In this document: positions 1-12,479 of the stretch, in pieces
How the letters are laid out: each line of letters opens with the position of its first letter
Numbering within the stretch: position 1 is the stretch's first letter
Source of the DNA: Phoebastria nigripes
Taxonomy: Eukaryota; Chordata; Aves; Procellariiformes; Diomedeidae
Length of the DNA: 64,000 nucleotides
Reading direction: 5' to 3'
NCBI GenBank assembly: GCA_035582835.1
Contig: JAYKAV010000778.1
Location: 2,259,236 to 2,323,235, forward strand
Translations under genes and position numbers: made by a program
Notes under the pieces: model-generated
The model's input: only the letters and a program-made list of their open reading frames with translations
What the model was told of the DNA's origin: nothing
Database searches by the model: none

Positions 1-793
1 TTTAAGGCTAAGAATGCCAAAATGCATCTAACTACAAAAATAGCAAGTTGAGTTTTGCAGTTTGTATCTCAGTTGTTCAGACAACTATTTCAGAGTTTTT
101 CATGTGACTATCATGAAATAATGCTATTTTACTCAGTACAGATTAGGACTGCAGTATATTAAAAGCATTAGGTTCACATTCAGACAGGTTCAAATTCCTG
201 GGAGTAACATGCTGCGTGCTTATACTGTGTCTAACGTTCAGCAAAACCTCAGAAGTAATTCGAAGTTAATAGGACAAATCACTTCCAGCCAGCCTAAACT
301 TTTTTTGGTCTTAAACTACGAAGTAACATCTGATTAATGGATACTAAGATAATAGATGAACGTTCTAGAAAAAAAGCTGTTACAAGAACAACTAAGGTTA
401 TATTAAGAGGCCANTTTTTTAAAGCTTTTCTTGTTATTGTAAACTGCACGATATCATGAGATTCACGATCATATGATGTTCTTTTAGCTCCCAAATTAAA
501 GCCTGCAGCCCAATAAGTTGACAGTTCGGTCNTAAAAACCAAAGCTTTAGATACTATAAATAATCACACACTGGAAAGAAAATCTAGTTTATATACTATA
601 TTAAACATCTAGAATAAACTAACAAAAACAAACTGATTTTATTCTTCTGAAGTTTCAGTTGATTAATTTGTATAGACAAAGAGAAATAGAAAACATAAAT
701 TCTGAGCAGGTGCTAAAGATAGAGATTTGCAAAGCAGACAGCTAACTTCAAACAGGTCTGGAGAAGAAAGGCATTTTCCACAAGCACACTTAC
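1..793 (-). other. METTL14: METTL14 intron 6 (partial)
   Basis: This is AT-rich sequence left of the exon 6 donor. I see no exon, RNA gene or recognisable repeat in it. Single N bases occur at 413 and 532. Confidence 0.7.
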
Positions 794-884
794 ATGGGAG
801 GAGTGTTAGATTTAGATATCAGCTCATCCTTCAATCTGATGAGCTCTCTAAGTTTTGGATATTCTTCAAACCTATCTGCTAAGC
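794..884 (-). CDS. METTL14: METTL14 exon 6
   Basis: This 91-nt exon encodes [20 protein letters not shown] and then [10 protein letters not shown] plus AT of the next Met codon. The acceptor is TTAG at 888-885 and the donor GTAAGT begins at 793. Exon 7 (expected to begin with the end of Met and YLQADI in human) is not found between 1 and 793 on this strand, so intron 6 runs off the window. Confidence 0.95.
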
Positions 885-3800
885 CTAAGAAGAAGAAAAC
901 ATGAAGTTAACAACTACTTAGAGAGTAAATCTGTATCAATTAAGCATTGTCCAGTATTCTGAATAGGTCCAAATGTTAGTACTTAGTGTCCTTTTCATTT
1001 TTGTTACAACAAACCAAACTCTTCAAAGCAGTTTTTTGTTCAGTACTTCACAAAGCCTCCTGCCTTCACCCAGTTAATTGCGGCTGTTACTGAATGTAGT
1101 GTCTATGTTCTAATCTTCTCTAGAGCACTACAGTGATCAGGAGTTCACAACTCCTTTTATCAGAAGGATAACAATCTTTCATTTAAACTAAAANTGCCAG
1201 AATGATCAGAGAAAGTGATTTTGTTATCCCCCCCATCCATAAGTTTATATTAAGATCTAATTAACATGCATTTACAGAATACTCTTATTTAACCTTTGAA
1301 GACTATTTCTAAGGCGGCAACTGGGGTGTGGCTGGTTCCCTTAGGCAATCCTTATATTGAGATTTGGTACTCTGGTGTCAGTCATGAAGATTTGAATACA
1401 TGTATATTTATTTATTGGGTTCCTAGACTTAGCTTTATGATGTTAATTTTCAAACCTTTCATATGTACAGAATGCAAAAGGGAGAGCCCTAATTAAGTTT
1501 TCTGCAGCAAACTTAAAAACAAAACAACAAACAAAAAACCCAAACAAAAACAAACAAAAAACAACAAAAAACCAAGCAAACTTTTCAGTATATTAGATTC
1601 CCCCTTCAAAAAAGTAAGTAGAAACAGTACGTTTTTGTTATTGCTAGCAGTAGTATCAGCACAAACCAAAAAGGTACCATTCCCAGCTCCCAAGTAGTAT
1701 CAGTTCAACTTTAGTAGAAGTTATTTACAAAGCTTCATGTTCATTTAAATTTACAACTTCAAATGGTCCTAATCCATGCGGGAAAAAAACCCACCCAAAC
1801 CCACAAACCCCACAACCCTTCATCCCTCTCCTTATTTTAATTCAAACTTCTGAACTCCCAACCCTAGCATCGCACCGGTAAAAGCAAAGTTCTTCGTATC
1901 TAACCTTATTATCTCTTATTACATGTGCATAAAAACCCCCAAAGTTATTTTCATTCTTTTCCTTAAATACATAACATCTTAAAAACACCACTGTGTGGTT
2001 CTGATTTCCACTGCTGTGTTGCTTCCAGCCAGTGCAAGTCAAATACTCCTGACCAGCAGAAACAGAAGCCAGTTATCAGCAGCTAAGCAACAGATGTAAA
2101 AGAATTTTCAAATCAAGATGACTTCAGTTGTTTTAAAAAATAAACAAACAAACAAACAAACAAACAACAAACCAAAACAAACCCACAGGTCTCTCCCTCT
2201 CTTCCAACAGCCACATCAAAAAGATCTGACTGGGTCTTCTGGAACCACTACTTCCCTACAGCTTTTTGTAGGGTCGCGTCCAATTACAAAGCAGCACCTA
2301 AGCAGAGTTTTGATCTTCATGTAGAAAATGTGTGCTAACCAATATGCAACTTGACACACCTCATCTCTAATAAAGGGTCTAGACTAACTGCTGCTGACAC
2401 GTTCATTTCCATATTAACACTCGTATAACAATTTGTCCTGTCCCTTCCCGATTCTTTACACAGCGGAGAAGTCAGTAAATAACACGGGCTGCTATTTCTT
2501 CATACTCATCTTATTTCAAAGAACAAAGTATAACTATTTCAAGTACATAACTGTGAAGCCCAGGTGCTTTTCAGATAAAGATATAACTGAGTCAAACCAG
2601 TCCATTTTTCATACTAAACATCCAGACGTGTTTCACAGAAGCATTCACAAAATATAGAGAAGAAACAAACTAACTGCCTCAACAGGCAAACAAAGCCTCT
2701 TTGGGCTGGCATCTATAAACACCACACGCTTACCCTGCCAATCTTAAACTTGATAAAATACAGAGAACTGTTGCAGAAAACTGCAGAGGGTGGTGTCCCG
2801 CTTTTTTTTTTTAAAAAAACAAGTAACTACCAGGCACCCATTCTGGGAAACTGTACCTTAGTTTTAGAAAGATTAAATTCAGGCCTAACAAAGTAAGATT
2901 TCAATAACAAGTTCAGTGATGGCTGGATGAACGTAAACTTAAAAATAACATCCTCTAAACTCAGCAATATGTTGGGCCTTCTAATGAGTTGTCAGCAGTT
3001 ACATAATTTAGCTGGTAAGTATTATCCATATTGCTTACTGACTTATATTTAAGTATTTTCCATACTTTACATGCTACATGCATTCTTGGAGGCAATAGAG
3101 TCCAGGAAACAGCTGAACTGTCAGTTATTCAAATTTCCAAAGGTTTCAAGATCTGCTCACTAGACTCATCTACTTTCTGGAATAAGAGCAGCTTAGTTTT
3201 GAAAAAATCTTCCTGCTTAAATACTTTCAAATAAAACCAAGAGTAAGAAAAGCCTTGGTAATAATCACCTCCTAACTGATTAAAAATAAAATCATTCATA
3301 TAAATTTATATATTGATGTGTATTCACACAGAGAGACAAAACTATGAAGTATATGTGTATCTACATTTCCCAGTAACTGTAAGGAATTAAAAAGGGGAAG
3401 AAAAAGAAGTGCTATCGAATACAATGAGTTATCTTCAAACAGTTACTGACTATGACATACCAACATCTCTGATGAAGTTCTGGGGTCTGTGTCCTGTATC
3501 CACAAAGTGTTGGCAGTAATCGTTGTGTGGATTTAAGCTCTGAGTACCCTGGAGAACAAAAGGGAGTTCAGCGAGAGCAGCGGGGAGATAACTGGACATA
3601 CACACACACACACTGCACGTGTTAGTCTGATAAATTAGAAAGTAACAGATTATTTTTTTTTTTNCCTTTTCAACATGCCTTTATAAGCTAAACTAGTCAA
3701 GACAGTCATTGTGTTTTCAGTTCCAAATCAGGCCCACCATTACTTTTCCGATCTTACTACCCAGATCTTTAGTCAGATCAATGTAAGCACTAGTTACAGT

Positions 3801-5587
3801 CATATCTTTCACAGGCAACTTCCGTACTTGTGAATTCCAGTCAATTACTTCAGCCTTTAAAGTTGTATTTCAAATACCATCAACTGCAGAAACAGTTTAA
3901 CACAACTATGCCAGCTTTGACTAGACTTCTAATTGCAAAAGCAGCTTACCTTAAGAAATGTACTGGAATCTTTGTAAATCTCTTCTTCATAGGGCAGGTT
4001 CTCTTCATCTTGCTGCAGCTCTACTTCATCCTTGGAAATAAAGCAGATATTACAAGTATGCAAGATCATGCTGCTTCTCTCCTCATTATGATTCTGCTTC
4101 TTAAGGAAAGAAGTGGGCTGTCTACAAACAGAAGTCTCCTAAAACAGCAGATCATGAATGGTTCCAACTCCAGTTTTGGAGNTAAAAAAAGAATTACCTA
4201 TTCCCCAAAAGGTCTGCCTCTCTCTCATTAATGAGTGTTACTGGGAAAGGCCTCTGAAAGAAGAATAAAATAAGAAACCCTTCATTTCTAGACCCTGACA
4301 GTGTAGGTAGTGCTTTACAAGGTGTCCCCAAAAAATTTCACTCCTTGGACTAAAGCAAATGATACTGGAAGTTTTTCTATAGTAGAACCTTTGAACATTT
4401 ATAACCGCTCAATCGTCTCTTATGTTCCAACCTTAGCAGCTCAAACCATATTCTCTACATAAACCAGTTAAAGTCCACACTTCGCAGAAACAGCACATGG
4501 TACAAGCCAGTATTTCATTTGGACTGTCCTTAAAAAGTAACTTTAAAATTTCCATTTTGTAGTCTCAAAATTTACAGAAAACAGGAATTGTATTGCAATT
4601 TTTTTCCCCAGTTAGTGTCACCAACTGTTCATTCATCAGATTTCTGGAATTCAGAGATCTGTCACACTGACATACTCTGAACATCCAACACAGAACTCGG
4701 AGAGAACAGAAACAAAAAAGAGACTCGCTTCTTCATGTCACTTTCTGTTTTCCTATTGATGCTGAAACAACCCAGTATATATATTGTATATAAATAAAAC
4801 TGAAGAACCACTAAATAATATTATCTACCATATTTTAGTAGGATGCATATGCTCTTTCATACATGACTGATTACAACAGAAATCTTAATCAGTTAATGTA
4901 GTGCTTCATGTGAGGAGAAAAGCAGTCTCAAGGCTGAAATATTAAAAAAAAAAAGAAAAAAGACATTTTAACACACTGAAATAAAAGCAAAGATGGAGAA
5001 CCAGATTTCTCACAGAAAAGAACTCAACTTCTCCCCCCAACACACATCTTAAGTCAAAAGATGCAGAGAAGAGGCTATTATTACTGCTGCATTTACCCTA
5101 TGGTACATGAGCTCTCTGAATGACGAATGAAAAAGTAAGCGTTCTCCCTATTTTGATCCCTCTAGCTGTTGAAATCTTAAAATAAGCTCTGTGTTCTTTC
5201 CAGATTGGAGCTTTGAACCAACTTCTGAAATGCCTGCTGCGATTAATAGGTCACAGATTTCCCCTCCCCATTATTCAGGTGAAGAACTTATAGAGATACA
5301 GTCTTTTTGTTTGTTTGTTTAACCAGACCAAAAAGAGAAAGGTTACTATCAGAAACAGCAACAGTGTTTACAAGGAAAAGGAATGAACAGCAGACAAGCA
5401 GCAGCAAGTGTTATTCAGGCAAAAAAAAGCTGAAAGCTTGAGTTTAACTAAAAACTGCTTATGCCATCGTAAGTTTACACCTGTTTCCCCTCTTCCATCT
5501 TCCTCTAAATCTCAGCCTTCTGATGATAAGCACTTGTTAGATACCTACCTCTGAGTCATCCCAGTTCTCTTTATGCCTTCCTAAGTG

Positions 5588-5621
<34 letters not shown>

Positions 5622-8600
5622 NTGGCCACAAACAAAAAGCCCACACCACCAACTTTCAAAGGGAAAAGGACACAGTCAAAGCAGAGACAGAATGAAATTA
5701 ACAATAATACAAAATACTGGGTTCTGGTACATTAATCATCCTTGTTTTCCAAATCTGGTATATTGTTGCTGAGTTAGGGAACCAAAAACTACCCACAATA
5801 TTCAAGCATATAGTTTTTTCAAATGACTAGAGACACATTAAGCAATTATGATGATTCAACTGAGTTAAGATTTTTCCAGCCTCCCGAACAATGGCACGGA
5901 AGCATTCCAAGCTTGCAGGCCACCGTTTAGAAACAAAGTAAAAAAGGGCTGCATCAAATTAGGCTGCCAGACNGCAAATTTGAACCACAGGTATTTTNGT
6001 ACTTCATACAAAGCTAAAACTCCAGAACTCTTTGCCACAAAACACTGTTGATACCAGACATTTATACAGGGTCAAACAATTGAGTAAATTCACCTGGGGA
6101 AGGGGAGAGGTGGAGCAACAATCACAACTCTCAGAACGCTATGAAAAGCTGGGAGAGGCAGCAGGTAGTCTAGTCCCATTATCTGTCACTTCCAAATACA
6201 GACCAGGGAGCTCAACTAACCCTAGTACAACTGTTACAGTTCCACAAAAACAAGAGTATTGTAGAAGTTCTTTAGAACCACAGTTCAACTTTCTGACCTT
6301 AAAATATCCATTATTCATTTTTGCCAATAATTCATCTCTTCCCGTATCTCCCACCTCTATGGTTTGCAATGCAGAGTCAGGCTCCAAGACAAAAGTCAAG
6401 CTGCCAGCGGGAAGCTTAACAAGCACCCTTGCTGCCCTTTATTTTCATATCAGCCCAATGCTTATTAAGAACCGTTACTATAAATTCACACTTAGTAAAA
6501 AAACCAAAACAAAACAAAAAACAAAACCAAAAAACCCCCCCAAAAAAACCACAAACCCCCCAAACCAAAAAATAAAAAACATCGCCTTTTTTTGCATCAG
6601 ATGTTCCTAAATGGCTGAGAGATTAACATACTTTATCTTTCATCTCAAAAACTGCTCTCACACTTCCCCCATATAATGAAAAAGTCAACGTCACTGTTCA
6701 GCCTGCTCTCAAAACATCAGCGTAAAGCATTTAGGTGTCATCAGCTCATTTCACTTTCCATTTGGAACACTAGAAACTGACAGAAATCCTCTAAAATACC
6801 CAACTACATTTGTTTAAAGGTTTCATGCCCGCATCCACACACTCCACCGCTGCAAACCTTGCACCATCACACTGCATCGCAGTAACAACAATGTTGTATC
6901 TTCACAGTAACTCATCTTCACCAGCAATTACAGCTAGATGCTCAGGCTCCAGCTAGAGCAGTTGAGGTTTGAGGACATATTTCTTTCCACCAAATCTGAA
7001 GTCAAGGCACAAAAATTTTAAATCACTTCAGAAGGATTAACTGATACCATCACATAGAACCCAACACTGCAAGTCAGGGTTTTAGAGACTTATGAGTCAC
7101 TTTACATTGGAAATACTTACCTCTAATTTTTCTAACAAAACTGACAAACTTGCAATATTTGTCCNAAACGCTAATAGTTAAGTCTATTATTACTTTTTTC
7201 TAAGGAGTATTAAACACAATCTGATAGGGCTTGATACCATAAGGATCTAAATTTTTTTATCAGTTCATATTACAAGACTCAATTTAAACAGGCTCAAAGT
7301 ACTAATGAAAAAGTTGCATAAATACAGATGGGATTTTACTAAGTTCTTATCTCCTTGCCAATAGGGAATTAGCAATGTCTGCAGAAAACAGCTGATGACT
7401 CCACTTACAGATGTTCTACTTGGGGGTTTCAAGTTTCTTAAATCTATTCATCTGCTCANCTGAAGTTGGTCCCAGCTAGTATTATTAAAATATTCTTCAA
7501 TNTCAACAATATAGCAAGAGTCTGGCCACTTGCAAGTGGTTACAGCCCACCTCAGGGTAAGTCTTCTCCATGCTAATGAAGAAAAAGTTAATGGTAAGAT
7601 TCATATGCTTTGCCAATGGAAGTGACCTATCCACATATATTTCACAGAAAAATTTGTTGTTTAACCACATACTTGGTAAAGGAGTAAAATAAACTGGTAT
7701 GAACTGATCACTAATGTGAACATAAAAACCCCACTTCACAAACAGTGCATGTACTCTGTAAATCCCTTCTTTGAGATGGTGACTTAATTGGTTTGCTAAA
7801 CAAGATGCACAGACTAACACTTAGCATGTTAAAAAGAATGTCTGTCCACTTACAGATAGACTTTAAAAATTAGTCATCAAAAAATGCCCTGTCATACATT
7901 AACTTTTTGTTTTAGTAAGACAAAAGTAAAATAGACATTATTACAGAAAGATTTATAAACCTGAACACAAATGTAACACTACCAAGGCCTCATATTTCAA
8001 AAATTACTATTTTTAGGCATCCAAGAGAACAACAGACACTGCATTATTTCATAAATGCACTGACCTTGATTCTTCTTAACCACAGAAGCAAGGTTATTAG
8101 GACAAGGAAAAAAAGGAGAGGGAGGATATGTGCTGCAACAAGATCACAAAGNGAATCAGAAAGACAGCTGTATCATAATCGTACCTCTGTTTAACCTCCT
8201 TTCTCTACCACTCATCTTAGCCAAAACATCACATTAGATACNAAACAAGAAAGCTGTCAAAGGGCATGAGAGTCTGACAACCACTCATTCTTCAGTGACC
8301 ACAGAGGTGTTTTGTTTTGTTCTTTTTAAACTGAACTTTTCCTGGATATTTTGGATACTTAAAGCATACCCCAAACCAAGCCTCTTACTTCCATTCCCTT
8401 AGAATCCCTTATTTCTTCCATTCATCCAGAACCGCATTCCTTTGCGCTTAACAGGCAGGTTGGAAGACCCTCAGCCTCCCTGTACCTCATCCAATGGCCT
8501 GTGCCTCTTGCTAAATACAAGCTTTTCTTCTGACACAAAGAAATTCTGGTCAAGGGTTTTTTTTTTTTTTGTGTACCCAAGCACACGCACATTTTACCAC

Positions 8601-10404
8601 TTCTTCCCACACGAGACAGCCAGCCATGGCACACTATCACCTAAGCCTACCACCTCCTAGGTAAATTAAGCCTCCAAACGTTGGGTTCTGGTGCATGTCC
8701 GGTTCAAGGCACCTAAGCCACTTGGCGTCTATGCCCCCTCTCTTAGATCTCTGCAGTGGAAGACGTCAAGGGAGATGCCACTGAGGGATGTATATTTTAA
8801 AGTATCTATACACATCGCATTTATTTTTATTTTCTACGCACACATAATTTATAAGTCCCTTAGAGACACACAAAGGCCAGAGAAAAGTAACTTTTTCCTT
8901 TTTTTCTTACCTTATATTCTTCAATCTCCTCCTCATCAGCTTCTCCCTCATCTGGGTATTTGCGTTTTGCATTTGGTGCAGAAGTATCATAAGCAGCCCT
9001 ATAAACATTCAAAAAAAATCCTCATATAAAACAGTTTCTCTCCCCAGAGAGAACATTTCAGAAATCTCTGATAATCTGCCTTGACTACATGTTTCTGTTA
9101 CAAGGTTGAAATTATTGTGAAACTTGGTGTATGAGAAGTTGTTCCTCTCTCAGTATATTTGAGANCAGCACAACTTCTTAAGGACAGGTCCTGAAAACAG
9201 GTATCTCACTTTCTCTTTTTTCTGTTCTAAAAGATACCGCTTATTTTAACCAAAGCAGTACATCTACAAAATCAAGCCTCTTTCTCACAGGAGAAAATTA
9301 CTGTTACACGTGAGAATAAGCACTAGCTACTCTGTCCTAGACGTGTCTATTGTTCCACAAGAACTTTTAAACTAAATTGCCCTGTAACTGCTCTTAGTGA
9401 AAGTATAAAGGCTCTAGGACAATGCAGATGGCACNCTCTAAATTCACACCTCAGTTTTGCTCCACAGTAGCTTTTTAACATAGGAAGCAAAAGTTAGCCT
9501 TGATTGCCAAACTGCTATTAGAAGTGAATGACTAAACCCTACTCACCTTACTGAAAGTTCAGATTCGAGTAATTAAAGCATTTTCTTTCACTGAATTGTA
9601 TGCTTTTAAATAAACGGTAAGATTTTATTTTGCTCTCTGAAGCGCAATCTCATCCTATTTCAAAGGCTTGTATTACTATTAAAACCCCCTAATTTCTGAC
9701 AAAAATTGCACACTGGTACTGACCTACACGTTTCTCTCGTTTCAGCGATCTCCCGCTGGTCATCTTTGCTGTTCAGCACCGCACCGATACTGTCTGCGTT
9801 TTCAGCTCCTAACTGAACAACGGGCAAGACAAATTCGAGCCACAGTCACCACTGATTAAAAAACACCCAAACAGTAACAATCAGGAAGCCAAAGGGTCAC
9901 TCTTTAAACCTGACGCACCCTCCTACCAGCCCGGCCCGCCTGCAGGCGGGCTGGAGGCCCCCGGTAGCGACCACCTCTCCCACCGGGGCTGCGGGGCCAA
10001 ACCAAGCGGCCCCCCGGGGCTCGCCGCTTCCCCCTGCCCGCCCGCCGAGCACCCGGGGCCAGCGGCCGGACCGCTCTCTGGCGTTACCGACGAACAGCCG
10101 CCACTAAAGGCGCCCCCCGCCCCCCCCCGCCCTCCGCGACCGTTACCAGAACGGTTGCACCTGCGGCGGCGCGCGCCCGCTGCCCCCTCCCCGCGGGGAA
10201 AGGGCGGGGCCCACACGCTCGAGCGCCAGCCGGCGGGGCCTGGCCTGGCCTGGCCTGGCGGGGTACGGCCTCGCCTCGCCTCCCCCTCGCCTCGCCTCCC
10301 CCTCGGCGCGGCTGCCCGGCGCGGTCCCCGCCCGCTACCTGCTGCGCCAAGAGCTGCCGCCGGAGCTTCTGCCGCTCCCTGATCTCCTGCAGGCGGCTGT
10401 TCAT
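794..10404 (-). CDS. METTL14: METTL14, exons 1-6 (5' half of gene; 3' part beyond the left edge)
   Basis: METTL14 is the RNA-binding scaffold partner of METTL3 in the nuclear writer complex that makes N6-methyladenosine in mRNA. Six coding exons are visible on the minus strand: 10339-10404, 9724-9812, 8911-8998, 3950-4030, 3461-3548 and 794-884. Spliced together they give 503 nt (167 codons plus 2 nt) without a stop, and every junction is GT-AG. The protein starts [18 protein letters not shown], which matches the family N-terminus except for Asn instead of the human Asp at residue 2. An acidic segment follows, then the conserved stretch [20 protein letters not shown] and the segment [18 protein letters not shown]. 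Mammalian METTL14 has about 456 residues in 11 exons. The methyltransferase-like fold with its EPPL motif and the C-terminal RGG region are therefore outside the window. Identity comes from recalled family sequence and is very secure. Confidence 0.97.
885..3460 (-). other. METTL14: METTL14 intron 5
   Basis: This 2.6-kb intron contains an A-rich tract with interspersed C (about 1514-1572) and an (AAAC)n tract (2142-2166). In the METTL14 sense these read as T-rich with G. No further exon is visible. Confidence 0.7.
2142..2166. repeat. (AAAC)n microsatellite
   Basis: About six perfect AAAC units lie in METTL14 intron 5. Confidence 0.8.
3461..3548 (-). CDS. METTL14: METTL14 exon 5
   Basis: This 88-nt exon encodes [20 protein letters not shown] and then RPQNFIRDV plus one base. 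The acceptor is CAG and the donor GTATGT begins at 3460. This is one of the most conserved parts of the METTL14 N-terminal half. The phase passes from 0 to 1. Confidence 0.96.
3549..3949 (-). other. METTL14: METTL14 intron 4
   Basis: This is a short 401-base intron. It contains a (CA)n stretch near 3598-3613 and a T run ending in an N at 3664. Nothing else is recognised. Confidence 0.7.
3950..4030 (-). CDS. METTL14: METTL14 exon 4
   Basis: This 81-nt exon (27 codons, phase 0 at both ends) encodes [20 protein letters not shown] and then DSSTFLK. The acceptor AAG precedes it (4033-4031) and the donor GTAAGC begins at 3949. It is one of the two symmetric phase-0 exons seen here, so skipping it would keep the frame. 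Confidence 0.95.
4031..8910 (-). other. METTL14: METTL14 intron 3
   Basis: This 4.9-kb intron contains a 29-base poly-A run (5593-5621) followed by an N, and an A/C-rich tract (about 6497-6575). Around 6139-6426 there is a stretch open on both strands (192 codons plus, 95 codons minus). No splice-supported exon or known repeat was recognised. Confidence 0.6.
5593..5621. repeat. Poly-A run
   Basis: 29 consecutive A bases are followed by an N at 5622. There is no retroposon body next to it that I can recognise. The N probably marks uncertain run length. Confidence 0.85.
8911..8998 (-). CDS. METTL14: METTL14 exon 3
   Basis: This 88-nt exon completes the split Arg and encodes [20 protein letters not shown] and then DEEEIEEYK. 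The donor GTAAGA begins at 8910 and the acceptor TAG is at 9001-8999. The KRKY segment followed by an acidic run resembles the nuclear-localisation and acidic region of the family. The exon ends in phase 0. Confidence 0.96.
8999..9723 (-). other. METTL14: METTL14 intron 2
   Basis: This is a 725-base AT-rich intron with N bases at 9166 and 9435. I see no other feature in it. Confidence 0.7.
9724..9812 (-). CDS. METTL14: METTL14 exon 2
   Basis: This 89-nt exon encodes [20 protein letters not shown] and then EIAETRETC plus two bases of Arg. The acceptor CAG is at 9815-9813 and the donor GTCAGT begins at 9723. The exon starts in phase 0 and ends in phase 2. It matches human exon 2 closely (human has [20 protein letters not shown]). 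Confidence 0.96.
9813..10338 (-). other. METTL14: METTL14 intron 1
   Basis: This is a 526-base intron. Most of it lies in the CpG island, and it carries the GC-rich pentamer repeats listed separately. Confidence 0.75.
10240..10312. repeat. GC-rich short tandem repeats in METTL14 intron 1
   Basis: Four copies of a CCTGG-type pentamer (10240-10259) are followed by two copies of a block of the form (CTCGC)2 plus CCTCCCC (about 10268-10305). This is a simple GC-rich minisatellite next to the exon 1 donor site. Confidence 0.7.
10339..10404 (-). CDS. METTL14: METTL14 exon 1 (coding part)
   Basis: The start ATG is at 10404-10402 and is followed by 22 codons ending ...LLAQQ. The donor GTAGCG is at 10338-10333. 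The exon ends in phase 0. It lies inside the CpG island. The 5' UTR lies upstream (above 10404), but its end cannot be seen. Confidence 0.96.
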
Positions 10405-10520
10405 CGCCGCGCAGCCGGCGTCCGCCACCCCGCTTCCCCGGGCTCCCGCCGGCGCGTCACTTCCGTCCCCTCTTCCAATGGGGCGGCTGCGGCGGCCATG
10501 TCGGTTGCGGGCAGCGGAGG
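10405..10520 (-). promoter_or_regulatory. METTL14: METTL14 proximal promoter and 5' UTR
   Basis: Just upstream of the start codon, inside a CpG island, lie an ETS/GABP-type site (ACTTCCGT at 10459-10466, plus-strand reading), a CCAAT box (10475-10479), a GC box (GGGGCGG at 10480-10486) and a YY1-like GGCCATG (10494-10500). No TATA box is visible. The combination is typical of a TATA-less housekeeping promoter. The sites are short matches read by eye, and the transcription start is not known. Confidence 0.6.
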
Positions 10521-12479
10521 CCGGGCCGGGCGGGGAGCGGGGCTGCCCACCGCCCCGCGGCCCTGCCCGGCACCGCCCGCCTGGAGCAGCGCCGGAGGGG
10601 GCCCGAGCAGCGAGGCGGCGTGGCGGGGTCGCCCCGCGGGCCGGCGCCGTTCCCGGCGGCGCCCGAGAGGCAGCGTTCCCCTTCACGGCGACGGCTTGCC
10701 GGGCTTGGGGAGGACCGGCGGGGGAACGCGGTGGTCGAGCTCTGAACAGGCGAGCTCTGACCTACAGATACACCGATTCTAAAGCGTGACGTGTTAGCCT
10801 CCAGGCTGACGGAAATCCCATTTCCAGACTCTCCAGGAGTCACTGAGCAGGCTACTTACCCGTTTTAATGTAATTTTAAGTGTTTTTCAAGTATAGATGT
10901 TAAAGTCATTTTCACTCAACCATTGCAACGCAAGTTTCATCACTTACTCCAGGCAACCAGCTGTGCAAAATCTCTGGAGAGCACTTTTCTGCACGGTTTG
11001 TTCTCCAGGGTATTTCACAGCTGTGACAGCTTACTGCAATTTGCTGCATTTTGGGGGCCCGTATCCTAGTTTTACATGCAACGGTTTTTCTTTGTCATTC
11101 TCTCTTGAGGCCAGAATGCTACTTCTCTCCTACACGTCTCTCACCCTACTACATCCTTTATATCCAATTTCAGTATCCAATGTAGTTATTTGTAGATTAA
11201 CCTTTATGTTTTGCCTACACATCTTTCTGACTGTTTAAAAAGTTTCAGTTTGAGGGAGTTTTGCAAAATCTTTAAAGCATTTTTCATCTGATTTTTGGTC
11301 TCTTTCCTGCTGCCTTCTTTCCCGCCTCTCATATTTTATTGTCTGTCTTTGAATGTATGTAATTTATATTGCATGCTGATTTTCATTCTGACAGCTATTC
11401 ATACTACAACAAGAATGAGGATTGAAATAAAAGCCCACAGTCTGGATACAAAAGTTGTGGAATAAACTTCAGTTCCTAGCATCTCACAAAAGAAAACTTA
11501 ACAAAAGAATAAAGAAACATTACAAATTATCTCAGCAGCTATAATTAATGCTAATGTTTGCTTTCCTGAAATAGACCCAAAGATGTGGACAGCAAGAGCT
11601 GAAAAGTGACATTCAGCGCTCTGCTACATGGAGCATGGTGTTCTCTGCGGGTATCTTAGTGCCAGATACCATCACACTTTTGTGATACAAGCTGTTATTT
11701 TCTTTTTTTTTTTTATGTGGTATATATGGTATACATGTCAACGACATTATGCAGGTTCAAACTTAAAACTGAGAAAGATGCNTGAAGAGAAGGAAATTAG
11801 AGCAGTGCAGTCTAACGCAGAAAGAAACTATTTCCATCTACTCACATGTCTCAGTGATAGAACGTCCTAGAAAAATGATGGAGCTTTTAAGTGTTAAAAA
11901 CCCAAAATACCACGAGGTGATTTTTTTCTCCTTAGGGAATACATTACTGGTTATACTGTCCTATCTATGGAAATGTTATGGAAAAAGAAATGCTATCTCA
12001 TACTACTGCATGCTTCTTTGATACTGTTGGCTGTAATAAATACAGTAGAAGTCCCTGCACAGTAACAAAATCACTTCCTCCTGGATGTGATATGATGAAG
12101 TTTGTGTGAGCCTGCACTCCGTTTTTAGAACTGGTTGCTAAGACAAGGTAATCCTTACCAACACTAATGGCTATGAAATGAAAGATGTTACGCTATATAC
12201 ATACACTGTTTCAAAATAAAAAGTTTGCATTTTTGCAGAATGCTCCTTGCCTTTCTTCTTCTCTGCGTATGCTGTGGTTTTGGCTCTCTGAGCCTTGTAT
12301 GCAGTTTGTGGTCAGTTTTCTTCTGTTAAGATAAGTATCAATCAGGCCAAATTCTGCTGGTCTGGAGTCAAGAGCTACACACGCACATATACTGTACCAT
12401 AATCCAATCTATAGGTTTGGGTTTGATCACTGATACTGGTGTTTTGATTACATCATGATTTTCTGTGGCCTTGAACCTT

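Larger units (their letters stand above)
9900..10750. other. CpG island over METTL14 promoter, exon 1 and intron 1
   Basis: Base composition changes sharply from AT-rich to very GC- and CpG-rich at about 9900 and back again at about 10750. The island covers exon 1, most of intron 1 and about 350 bases upstream of the start codon. Long open frames on both strands here are a by-product of the GC content. Divergent non-coding transcription to the right is possible, but nothing in the sequence proves it. Confidence 0.85.

Noticed and set aside
3830..4231. 133-codon plus-strand frame
   Set aside because: It is antisense to METTL14 exon 4 and its flanks, with an N inside and no recognisable protein.
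10498..10782. Plus-strand frame starting MSVAGSGG next to the METTL14 promoter
   Set aside because: Composition is as expected for a GC-rich island. No family is recognised and no downstream splice partner is visible. A divergent non-coding transcript remains possible but unsupported.
10084..10843. Several long frames on both strands around METTL14 exon 1
   Set aside because: They are shadows in a CpG island. Only the short stretch 10339-10404 on the minus strand matches a known protein.
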